From assembly GCA_002425225.1 (NCBI GenBank), contig DILV01000007.1:62001-126000 (forward strand): DNA of 64,000 bases. Reading direction: 5' to 3'. Shown here piece by piece: positions 23,301-29,864 of the stretch. The notes under the pieces are model-generated. The model saw only the letters and a program-made list of their open reading frames with translations. It did no database searches and was not told the origin of the DNA. Each line of letters opens with the position of its first letter. Within the stretch, counting starts at the first letter, position 1. The stretch is from Thiothrix sp. UBA5583 (GTDB taxonomy: Bacteria; Pseudomonadota; Gammaproteobacteria; Thiotrichales; Thiotrichaceae). The translations under genes and the position numbers were made by a program.

Positions 23301-23417
23301 GTCAGGGAAGTTCTGAATGCCGAGTGCTTGGAAACCCTTGATGCCGAGGAAGGTCAGCAGCGCGAACAGCAGGATGGCGGGAACCGGGTTGCGGATCGAC
23401 CAGGCGGAAACGTTCAT
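20349..23417 (-). CDS. RND efflux transporter, inner-membrane pump (HAE1/AcrB type)
   Basis: A 1022-residue pump subunit with the two-fold RND plan: one helix (about 10-30), a large periplasmic loop, six helices, then the same again. Typical features are IRNPVPAILLFALLTFLGIK, FPDIDLPTIVVTASLEGADP, the proton-relay helix LLALALVVGVLVDDAIVEVE, and the late helix motif GIVTKNSILLVDYA. It uses the proton gradient to export drugs or other amphiphiles through a TolC-type channel, which is not in the window. Its ATG overlaps the adaptor stop (ATGA), so it is translationally coupled to it. Confidence 0.95.
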   Translation of the reverse strand: MNVSAWSIRNPVPAILLFALLTFLGIKGFQALGIQNFPDIDLPTIVVTASLEGADPEQLESEVARKIENQLATITGVKHIRTTLTDSSASIATEFAIEKDTEVALNEVRNAVDTIRANLPQQMNDPIVSKITTAGSPLVTFTVASASMDEEALSWFVDNDITRALMSVKGVGKVARVGGVNREVRIDLNPALMAGLGVTAADVSNRLGQMQQDAPGGRGDVGGGIQSVRTLGRVETAAELGAIDIPLSNGRHVRLDQIAQIKDTIAERSTHALFNGKSVVGFQITRVRGASEIDVVNGVRAAVAKFSADHPQVQIDEAYDTIERIQANYTGSMHLLYEGAALAILVVFLFLGNIRATLVSAAALPLAIIPTFLAMQYFGFSLNILTLLALALVVGVLVDDAIVEVENIERHLRMGKTPYQAAMEAADEIGLAVIATTFTLVAVFLPTAFMGGVPGKFFKSFGITAAVAVFFSLAVARLLTPMMAAYFLKPHPEKEQKDGWFMRNYMAAAAWCLKHRFITLFAAIAIFVASLQIVPLLPKGFVPPADTALTSVSMEMQPGTPLEETYAVAEQARQLLAPLPDVKKVFTVVGGGGGVSSGPFAEASGTDSRKATLTLQLTTREERSRKQTEVEADIRAALKPLPGVRFTVGSGGAGDKMQVVLASDDGDTLIAAAQAAERDLRTVQGIGNVVSGASLQRPEIHITPDYARAAELGVSTETLGQAVRVATSGDFSTRLPKLNLPQRQIPIRVQFDEAVRADLDTIRQLRIPGRNGSVPLAAVADVSLGSGPARIDRFDRKRNVSIDVELNGLPVGQVTAMVDKLPALKTLPPGVERQSSGDAERMAELFGGFGGAMLIGVMFIYIVLVLLFHDFLQPITILAALPLSVGGAFVALLITGSSFSMPAVIGLLMLMGIVTKNSILLVDYAVMARERDQSGRIPALLDACHKRARPIVMTTIAMGAGMMPTALGLAADPSFRQPMAIVVIGGLMASTFLCLLVIPVVFTFIDDILVGFRKVRGKLHHG

Positions 23418-24583
23418 GATTTGTCCCCGCTATTACCCCCCATCCCCGACCCTTCCCCCGCAGGGGGGGAAGGGAGCGAAGAGGTAGGAGCGGAAGGGGC
23501 GTCTTGTTCCCTCACCCCTTGCGGGGGAGGGTTAGGGAGGGGGGTAATTTCCACAGTGTCGCCGTCGTTGAGGAAGCCGCCACCGGTGACGACCACGCGG
23601 GCAGAGGCGTCGACGCCATCGGTGATTTCAGTCTGGCCTTGCGCTGTCCTGCCGACTTTGACCTGACGCTGGGCTACCTTGTTTTCTGTGCCGATTTCAA
23701 ACACGTAATAGTTGCCATCACGCAGGATCACCGCTGACTGTGGCAGGGTCATGGCCTTGGCAGAGCCGGTGAGGATGGCACCTTCCGCAAACATGCCAGC
23801 CTTGGCAGGGCTGTCGCTGGGCAGGCTGATGTAAACGATGGCGTTACGGGTATTGGGGTCGAGGGTGGGGGAAACCATGCGCACTTCGCCGCTGACGCTT
23901 TCGCCGCCGGGCAGGGTCAGGTGTGCCTGTTGGCCTGGCTGGATGCGGGAAGCGTCACGTCCGGCAATTTCTGCCCGCCATTCGAGCTTGTTTTGGCGCA
24001 CCATGCGGAACAGTTCCGTGCCGGTTTGCACCACCGCACCGAGGGTGGCAGTGCGGGCGGCGATTACGCCGTCATCGGGGGCAAGAATACGGGTTTGCGC
24101 GAGGCGGATTTGCTGGGCTTCGAGTGCGGCTTGCGCCACCGCTTCGCCGGTCAGGTACTGGTCGATCTGCTGGGCAGGCAGTGCGCCGCTGGTTTTGAGG
24201 CTGCGGGCGCGGGTGGCATTGGCGCGGGCTTCGTCCAGTCTGGCTTGCGCCTGGGCGACATCGGCCTTGACCGAAGCTTGCGATAGTTTGGCGAGTTCCT
24301 GTCCCTTTTTGACTTCTGTACCAACATCAACCAGCACATCGGTGATTTTCAGACCACTGATTTCAGAAGCGATAATGGCTTCTTGCCAGGCAGTCAGTGC
24401 GCCACTGGCGGTAATGGTGCTGTTCCAGTCCTGCGTCTGTGGGCTGGCAACCGTGACAGCCAGTGCGGCTTTGGTTGGGGGAACATCAGCCGGTTTGTCT
24501 TCGGCATGGGAGAGCGGCAGGGATACTATCGTTGCCAGTGATAGGGCAAGCATGAGGGTAGCGAGCGAGAGGGTATTCTTCAT
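23414..24583 (-). CDS. RND efflux periplasmic adaptor (HlyD/AcrA type)
   Basis: A 389-residue membrane-fusion protein with a signal peptide (about 1-27), a lipoyl-like half motif ASGALTAWQEAIIASEISG, a helical hairpin about 95-160, a second lipoyl half (ILAPDDGVIAARTATLGAVV) and a beta-barrel domain. It bridges the RND pump to an outer-membrane channel. The last 45 residues (from about 344) are encoded by two facing REP-like repeats. They give a Pro/Gly/Ser-rich tail (TPLPNPPPQG and SLPSPPAGEGSGMGG) not expected in this family, ending in the ATGA overlap with the pump gene. A promoter overlapping a palindrome lies upstream. Confidence 0.93.
   Translation of the reverse strand: MKNTLSLATLMLALSLATIVSLPLSHAEDKPADVPPTKAALAVTVASPQTQDWNSTITASGALTAWQEAIIASEISGLKITDVLVDVGTEVKKGQELAKLSQASVKADVAQAQARLDEARANATRARSLKTSGALPAQQIDQYLTGEAVAQAALEAQQIRLAQTRILAPDDGVIAARTATLGAVVQTGTELFRMVRQNKLEWRAEIAGRDASRIQPGQQAHLTLPGGESVSGEVRMVSPTLDPNTRNAIVYISLPSDSPAKAGMFAEGAILTGSAKAMTLPQSAVILRDGNYYVFEIGTENKVAQRQVKVGRTAQGQTEITDGVDASARVVVTGGGFLNDGDTVEITPLPNPPPQGVREQDAPSAPTSSLPSPPAGEGSGMGGNSGDKS
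23437..23552. repeat. Inverted pair of REP-like repeats in the 3' end of the adaptor gene
   Basis: One copy runs 23437-23486 (CCCATCCCCGACCC, CCCCCGC, AGCGAAGAGG) and the second, in the opposite direction, 23507-23552 (CCTCACCCCTTGCGGGGGAG). Together they code in frame for the C-terminal tail of the RND adaptor. Confidence 0.8.
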
Positions 24584-24588
24584 GTTAA

Positions 24589-24644
24589 TGACTGCCAGTC
24601 AATTGTTTGTCGGCAAGATTAGATGACCATTGGTCAGTTGTCCA
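24589..24644 (-). promoter_or_regulatory. Promoter and two TetR-type palindromes ahead of the efflux operon
   Basis: On the minus strand TGGACA (24639-24644), 17 bases, then TAATCT (24616-24621) form a good promoter for the adaptor-pump operon. Inside its spacer is a perfect 13-base palindrome, TGACCATTGGTCA (24624-24636). A second, TGACTGCCAGTCA (24589-24601), lies 35 bases away, between the promoter and the adaptor ATG. The shared TGACY...RGTCA form is typical of TetR-family operators; no tetR gene is in the window. Confidence 0.62.
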
Positions 24645-24682
24645 GTTTGACATGGAAAGAGCGCTGTTGCTAGCGGGGTGAC

Positions 24683-24731
24683 ACGGTGAATTTGGGCTAG
24701 GCAATAATCCTGCGCAAGGATATTTCACCGT
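24683..24731. repeat. Nested inverted repeat between the efflux operon and cas13a
   Basis: Outer arms ACGGTGAA (24683-24690) and TTCACCGT (24724-24731) enclose an inner hairpin ATCCT-GCGCA-AGGAT (24707-24721). It ends ten bases before the -35 of the cas13a promoter, so it may bind a regulator or act as a bidirectional barrier. Confidence 0.5.
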
Positions 24732-24740
24732 CAAGCTGTC

Positions 24741-24769
24741 CTGACAATCGGTGTGTTTTTTAGGATAAT
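24741..24769 (+). promoter_or_regulatory. Sigma-70 type promoter for cas13a
   Basis: CTGACA (24741-24746), a 17-base spacer, and GATAAT (24764-24769) each match five of six consensus bases. Predicted transcription starts near 24776, about 23 bases before the cas13a ATG. Confidence 0.65.
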
Positions 24770-24798
24770 GGAAACGTTTTATCGTTGAATGGACATGC

Positions 24799-27700
24799 AT
24801 GATGCAAATTATCAAGCCTTATGGACGTAGTGTTGTAGACACCGGTACAGGTGAACCAACCCAGCGCAAGCTACAGGATAAAAACCAGCAGCAACATGAT
24901 ATTTCGCAGTTTGTTCATGAACATGCCGAACTGGTTGTTGCCCAGTGGATTTCAGTGATTGACAAGATTGCGCGAAAGCCTCATGCCAATGGCAAGAATG
25001 CAGGTAAGTGCGGTCTGCCAACGGCAGGGCAGTACCAGTTGCGCGACATATTGGGAACAGCGGCCTGGGTCGAAGTTCTCAAACATTTGTCACCGGGTAT
25101 GGATGCACAGCGGCAACAGTATCTGGAAACATTGTGGTACTCGAAGATTCATCCCTACGGTAAACAAACACAAGAACAGGAAAAAGCAATACCTCTGCAA
25201 GGGCGTTGGTATCAACGGTTTGTAGGTGATGTTCTACCGGAAAATGTTGATGTTGCTTTGGCAAAGCAAGTGGCAGAACGTATCCACCTACATTTGTATG
25301 AAGCAGCACTGCGTATCAATCCCGAAGTTAGTGCACGTCGCAAAGGCAGTATTCAGGCGCAGGCAGAAACGATTACGAATAATACTTTGCACCCGGTAGT
25401 GCCACCAATGACATGGAGCAAGGCCGATTGGTCGGCCTACAACCGTTATGATGTAGCAGAACGTATCTATCTTGAAGCCAAGTACCGGCTTGAACAAAAG
25501 CAGGATGCACGCCAAAAGAAACAACCCATACAGCCCGAATGGCGCATTGACGGCAGCCTGGCAGGCAAGCTCCTGTTTGAACATTGGGCACAAGTGTTCA
25601 AAGGCAGTGATGGCAAGTCACGTATCAGTGAGGCCAAAACCCATGCCGCAGGATTATTTGCCTTACATATGGCTGTAAAGGATTTTTATACCCGCCTGTT
25701 TGATAGCAACAGAAAAGAAGAAACCTTGGTCAAGTTTCTGTTACCCCAGAAGAAAAAGGCATTACAGGAAAAACTGACGCAGAAATTACAAAATACAGAT
25801 GTCGCTGCCCGTATCCGTTTAGGCAAAATCCAGTATTACCGTAAAGCACAAGGGGAAGTGGTTCCTTTGGCAAACAGCCGTTTTTGGGGTAGTGATGGGC
25901 AGGCAGAAATCAAACGGGCAGAAGCCTTTGTACGTGTATGGCGGCATGTTTTGGGGCAGGCAAATTTAACGTTGGCGAATTGGGCATCACTGGCTTCGCC
26001 CGCTGATTTGTGGGGAGGTGACAGTTTCTTTGGTCACTTTTCTACTCATATAAATGGCAAGCTGTTTGCGACGGATATAGGTCTGGATAGTCGCCGCACT
26101 GTATTTGATCAAAATCTTCATTTGTTGTTTGGTGATGCTGCTGGTTTGTTCCAGAGTGATGATGAGACCCGCAAGGCAAGCATTTTACTGGCACATAAGT
26201 GTGGTGGTGCACTACGCAATGCCGCTTTCCACTTTAAAGGACGCGCCAAGTTTTTACAGGCACTGGAAAATGACCTGCCACAAGCTGCGCAATCGGGTTT
26301 GCAAATGCAGTTGTCCAAGCTGTGGGATGAAGCTCAAAACCAACAGGGTTCACGTTTACTGAAGATTTTGGAAGGGGCACATGTTTTTCATGTGTGCACA
26401 CAGGAACAAGTACAGCAGTTGGTCAATACTTTGGGTAATGTATCAGCGGGGGAGTTGCCATTACCACGTTTTGGCAGGGTTATCGAGCGTAATCATCATG
26501 CCCGGTTGGGTACAAACTTGCCAGTACGGGGCAACCGTCAGGCAATGGAGCAACACCCGGCACGCAAGTGTCAGTATGTGATGCTAAAGCTGTTGTATGA
26601 ACGGGCTTTCCGTGTATGGCTGGAAAATACTACCGATGAGGTGTTCAGTGTCTGGTTGGAGACAGCACTGGAACGTACTACCAATGCAGCACGCAACAAC
26701 CCGAATGTACAGGGAAAGTCGCAACATGAGCGTGAGTTGGTAATGGCGCGGGCAGCCAAGTTGCCAATTTCCATGCGGAGCAAGGGCGGGAAGGGTAAGG
26801 AAAAAAGTATCCGCCAGTTTTTTTATGATTTGTCGGCAGCCACAGCAAGTGAAATGCGTGTTCAGCGTGGTTATGCCAGTGATGCCGGGAAAGCACGGGA
26901 ACAGGCTGAATACATTGATGAGTTACTGCGTGATGTGGTGGCACTGGCGTTCAGGGAGTTTATCCGTGCCAATGGTTTTGACTGGTTGCTGGATATTGAT
27001 CCACAGCAGGAATTACGGGAAACCCGCTGTTGCTTGATGGAACATATCCGTTTTCCTGCGATAGCTCCTCGGTCAAACGCTTGGCAACCCGTCTTGTATT
27101 TCCTGTTGCATTTGATGCCAGTGGGAGAGGTATCGCAATTGCTGCACCAATTGGCAAAGTGGGAAATTCTTGCCAAGCCGGAACAGGCGCGGACAGATGA
27201 AGAAGGGATGCGTCTCCACGCATTGCAGCAGACACTTAAACTGTATCTGGACATGCACGACAGCCACTACACGGGGGCAGAATCCATGCCAGCAGTGGAA
27301 CGTGCAGTGTTGGATACTTTTGCCACCTTTTATGAAACACGCAATGGGCTGGACAAGGTATTTGAAGATCAGGGCAACGGGCGTGATGGTGCTCGTTATT
27401 TGCCACAGCGGGGGTTGCGTGAAATCCGGCGATTTGGGCATGTCCCTGTTTTGCAGGCACTGGTGAAGGATAAAATCACGGCACAAGATGTGACGCATTG
27501 TTTGCAGCAGGAAACTGTGCCTGCCAATGGCAAACTCTCGCCTGTTGCACAAGCACAACAGCGCCGTGAAACGTTGCACGGAGAATGGGTGAAGGAGCGT
27601 AAACAGTTCAAAGCATACCGTGATTATGCGGCAGCTTTGCAAACAGTGGTGGTGCATCGCCAGCTTTCCAATCATATTCGTCTGGTAGATCATGTGGCTG

Positions 27701-28464
27701 CACACCGTATTGTGATGAAAGTACTGGCGCGGCTGGCAGATTTTTCTGGCCTGTTTGAGCGTGATCTTACATTTGTAACACTGGCAGCCTTGCATGAGCA
27801 TCAATTGCAGCCCGAAGATTTCTTTGTGATTGATAATCCACCCAGGTACAACAATAGAGGTGAGCTAGAAAAAGACGGTTTGACCTTGTTCAAGAATGGT
27901 CAAGTTATCGAGGCTTTGGGCAAAGTGCAGGCATGTAGGGATGCACTAAAGCATCAAATTGTGGGACAGGTCAATCTTGATGTGCACCGTTCTGTTCGTA
28001 ATGATTTTGCCCATTTCAATATGCTGTATGGTAAACAACGTACCACTGAAAGTGCCACCAACAGGGTCATTAAATGTCCGGCTGCCCAAGGGTTAAACTT
28101 AACCTGTTGGGTTAATTGTGCTCGTAATCTCATGTCTTACGACCGCAAACTCAAAAATGCCGTGAGCCAATCCATCATTGAATTGATGGAGCGAGAGGGA
28201 TTCATTCTTACATGGGAAATGGACACGAACCACCAACTGTGTAGTCCAAAGCTGCAATCCCGTCAGGTTGAGCATTTGGGTGGACAGCGTTTCCCGTTGG
28301 TTAAGGATGAGCGCAAGAAATTGACAATCCGCGAAAATCTGCACTCAGTGGGAATGGTAAAACTGTTGGCACATGCATTTGGTGCAGTTGCAGAAGACGT
28401 GAAAGACATCAGTACGCTGGATTTGAATACGGTCAAGTGGGTGAAAAAGGATGCAACATTATAA
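24799..28464 (+). CDS. cas13a: Type VI-A CRISPR RNA-guided RNase Cas13a (C2c2)
   Basis: A 1221-residue protein beside a CRISPR array, with two HEPN RNase motifs: RNAAFH (R473, H478) and RNDFAH (R1067, H1072). Length and motif spacing fit Cas13a, where HEPN1 is internal and HEPN2 near the C-terminus; Cas13b carries them near its ends. The region after the second motif, NLMSYDRKLKNAVSQSII and then a segment ending REGFILTWEMD, closely follows the known Cas13a HEPN2 tail. Family knowledge: Cas13a processes its own crRNA, cuts complementary target RNA, and then cuts bystander RNA through the joint HEPN site. The N-terminal 300 residues (crRNA-binding lobe) are basic and not otherwise recognisable. 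Base composition is visibly poorer in G+C than the neighbours, suggesting transfer. It has its own promoter; the start is ATG 24799 with a weak ribosome site (another ATG follows at once). Confidence 0.95.
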   Translation: MMQIIKPYGRSVVDTGTGEPTQRKLQDKNQQQHDISQFVHEHAELVVAQWISVIDKIARKPHANGKNAGKCGLPTAGQYQLRDILGTAAWVEVLKHLSPGMDAQRQQYLETLWYSKIHPYGKQTQEQEKAIPLQGRWYQRFVGDVLPENVDVALAKQVAERIHLHLYEAALRINPEVSARRKGSIQAQAETITNNTLHPVVPPMTWSKADWSAYNRYDVAERIYLEAKYRLEQKQDARQKKQPIQPEWRIDGSLAGKLLFEHWAQVFKGSDGKSRISEAKTHAAGLFALHMAVKDFYTRLFDSNRKEETLVKFLLPQKKKALQEKLTQKLQNTDVAARIRLGKIQYYRKAQGEVVPLANSRFWGSDGQAEIKRAEAFVRVWRHVLGQANLTLANWASLASPADLWGGDSFFGHFSTHINGKLFATDIGLDSRRTVFDQNLHLLFGDAAGLFQSDDETRKASILLAHKCGGALRNAAFHFKGRAKFLQALENDLPQAAQSGLQMQLSKLWDEAQNQQGSRLLKILEGAHVFHVCTQEQVQQLVNTLGNVSAGELPLPRFGRVIERNHHARLGTNLPVRGNRQAMEQHPARKCQYVMLKLLYERAFRVWLENTTDEVFSVWLETALERTTNAARNNPNVQGKSQHERELVMARAAKLPISMRSKGGKGKEKSIRQFFYDLSAATASEMRVQRGYASDAGKAREQAEYIDELLRDVVALAFREFIRANGFDWLLDIDPQQELRETRCCLMEHIRFPAIAPRSNAWQPVLYFLLHLMPVGEVSQLLHQLAKWEILAKPEQARTDEEGMRLHALQQTLKLYLDMHDSHYTGAESMPAVERAVLDTFATFYETRNGLDKVFEDQGNGRDGARYLPQRGLREIRRFGHVPVLQALVKDKITAQDVTHCLQQETVPANGKLSPVAQAQQRRETLHGEWVKERKQFKAYRDYAAALQTVVVHRQLSNHIRLVDHVAAHRIVMKVLARLADFSGLFERDLTFVTLAALHEHQLQPEDFFVIDNPPRYNNRGELEKDGLTLFKNGQVIEALGKVQACRDALKHQIVGQVNLDVHRSVRNDFAHFNMLYGKQRTTESATNRVIKCPAAQGLNLTCWVNCARNLMSYDRKLKNAVSQSIIELMEREGFILTWEMDTNHQLCSPKLQSRQVEHLGGQRFPLVKDERKKLTIRENLHSVGMVKLLAHAFGAVAEDVKDISTLDLNTVKWVKKDATL

Positions 28465-28643
28465 GAAAAAAGGCAGAATGGCGGGCATCAACTCCGATTG
28501 AGGAAGCTGAATGGTGAGCTTTGTTTTCAATGATTTGGCTATCTGTATTTGAGATGGAAATGCTAACTCGGCATATCTCTTTTGATATAGATAGAAAAGT
28601 CATGCAACTTGTTGATCCTGAAGGCGATTCTTGACAGGTTGGG
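28465..28643 (+). promoter_or_regulatory. Leader region between cas13a and the CRISPR array
   Basis: The 179 bases between the cas13a stop and the first repeat are A/T-richer than the surroundings and hold no convincing ORF or terminator. A weak promoter-like pair (TTGTTT, 17 bases, TGTATT, 28521-28549) is present. With no terminator the array may also be transcribed by read-through from cas13a. The leader position is deduced from repeat orientation and from the degenerate repeat at the far end. Confidence 0.5.
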
Positions 28644-29237
28644 GTTTGAATACCACCCCCACATGACGGGGGACTGCAACAATCGCTTTATCGGATCGAA
28701 TTGATGACTTGAGTTTGAATACCACCCCCACATGACGGGGGACTGCAACCAATTGTATATTATTCAGCCAAGTTTTAATGGTTTGAATACCACCCCCACA
28801 TGACGGGGGACTGCAACATTCTGATACCTCGCTTGCGCCTGATGTGTCTGTTTGAATACCACCCCCACATGACGGGGGACTGCAACCCACTTCCTATGTC
28901 ACTGTTTTGGTCGCGCAGGGTTTGAATACCACCCCCACATGACGGGGGACTGCAACCATATTGGTCTCGTCGTTAACAGCGTATGATACGTTTGAATACC
29001 ACCCCCACATGACGGGGGACTGCAACTGCCGTATCCAACAACATTTTGAATTCCGTTGTGTTTGAATACCACCCCCACATGACGGGGGACTGCAACCGGT
29101 TTTTTCCGCTACATCCTGAATCGTTCCCGGTTTGAATACCACCCCCACATGACGGGGGACTGCAACCTAACAACGCGGCTCGACGACGGACGCGGCGTTC
29201 GTTTGAATACCACCCTCTCATGGCGGGGGATTGCTTG
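28644..29237 (+). CRISPR. Type VI-A CRISPR array, 9 repeats and 8 spacers
   Basis: Eight identical 37-base repeats start at 28644, 28713, 28781, 28850, 28920, 28990, 29060 and 29130, with a ninth degenerate one at 29201. The repeat begins GTTTGAATACCA and ends GGGGGACTGCAAC. Positions 13-17 (CCCCC) pair with 25-29 (GGGGG) around the loop ACATGAC. Spacers are 32, 31, 32, 33, 33, 33, 33 and 34 bases, all different. The stem followed by ACTGCAAC at the 3' end is the Cas13a type of repeat, which forms the 5' handle of the crRNA, so the array is read on the plus strand, the same way as cas13a. The ninth repeat differs at positions 16, 18, 23, 31 and 35-37, as expected of the trailer end. Confidence 0.98.
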
Positions 29238-29241
29238 AACC

Positions 29242-29284
29242 GGTGAGGTTGATCACCTAAACTTGTCTGCAAGATAGGACAAGT
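29242..29284. promoter_or_regulatory. Inverted repeats ahead of the yefM/yoeB operon (likely operator)
   Basis: A perfect inverted repeat ACTTGTC (29261-29267) / GACAAGT (29278-29284) lies 11 bases before the antitoxin ATG, and GGTGA/TCACC (29242-29246 and 29253-29257) just before it. YefM-YoeB complexes repress their own promoter through short palindromes, so this is the natural operator candidate. Confidence 0.5.
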
Positions 29285-29295
29285 CAGGATAATTC

Positions 29296-29550
29296 ATGCA
29301 AGTCGTTACCTTTTCCGAAGCCCGCAACAACCTGAAAGCAGTGCTCAACCGCGTGGTTGAAGATGCCGATTGCACCATCATCACCCGTCGTGACGCGGAG
29401 GATGCCGTGGTCATGTCGCTGGATTACTACAACAGTCTGATGGAAACCCTACATCTGCTGAAAACACCCGCCAACGCTGCCCATCTCCAACAATCCATCG
29501 AACAGTTCCGCCGGGGTAAAATCACCCCACGGGATTTGTTGCATGAATAG
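29296..29550 (+). CDS. yefM: YefM/Phd-family antitoxin
   Basis: An 84-residue protein matching YefM (83 residues in E. coli). The N-terminal dimer and DNA-binding fold is seen in VVTFSEARNNLKAVLNRVVE and ITRRDAEDAVVMSLDYYNSL; the C-terminal 30 residues (QSIEQFRRGKITPRDLLHE) are the segment that wraps the toxin. It binds YoeB and, with it, represses its own operon. AGGAT precedes the ATG. It starts 58 bases after the last CRISPR repeat, and its 3' end overlaps the toxin gene by 8 bases. Confidence 0.93.
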   Translation: MQVVTFSEARNNLKAVLNRVVEDADCTIITRRDAEDAVVMSLDYYNSLMETLHLLKTPANAAHLQQSIEQFRRGKITPRDLLHE

Positions 29551-29809
29551 GAAGTTGGCTTGGACAGATGCCGCTTGGGCAGATTATCTTTACTGGCAAT
29601 CGCAAGATAAAAAAACGCTCAAGCGCATCAATAAACTGATCGAAGAAAGCAAACGCACGCCTTTTGAAGGTATCGGCAAACCTGAGCCGTTGCGCCACAA
29701 TCTGGCAGGCTTCTGGTCGCGTCGCATAGATGACGTCAATCGTGTGGTTTATGCCGTTGACGATGAATACCTCACTATCATTGCCTGCTGCTACCACTAC
29801 GAAAACTGA
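29543..29809 (+). CDS. yoeB: YoeB-family mRNA interferase toxin
   Basis: An 88-residue protein of the Txe/YoeB family (84 in E. coli). Conserved features are LAWTDAAWADYLYWQSQDKK, KPEPLRHNLAGFWSRRI, an Arg in NRVVYAV, and the catalytic tail CCYHY (H85, Y86). YoeB enters the ribosomal A site and cuts mRNA there; YefM neutralises it. The 8-base overlap with the antitoxin gene indicates coupled translation. All residues expected at the active site appear present, so the toxin should be functional. Confidence 0.93.
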   Translation: MNRKLAWTDAAWADYLYWQSQDKKTLKRINKLIEESKRTPFEGIGKPEPLRHNLAGFWSRRIDDVNRVVYAVDDEYLTIIACCYHYEN

Positions 29810-29864
29810 CCGTGCACCACCGCAACCACGACCATGACCACAATCCACCGGATGGCAGCAATAT

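Noticed and set aside
24799-28464. Assignment as Cas13b or Cas13d rather than Cas13a
   Set aside because: Cas13b has its HEPN motifs close to both ends and Cas13d is shorter (about 950 residues). Motif positions 473 and 1067, the C-terminal SYDRKLKNA segment and the repeat handle fit Cas13a.
28631-28636. TTGACA just ahead of the first repeat as a -35 box
   Set aside because: At 16-18 bases downstream only the C-rich repeat stem is found, so there is no -10.
28563-29272. Several minus-strand ORFs with a repeated peptide (such as SPPSCGGGIQT)
   Set aside because: They are translations of the CRISPR repeats and spacers; the periodicity is that of the array, not of a repeat protein.
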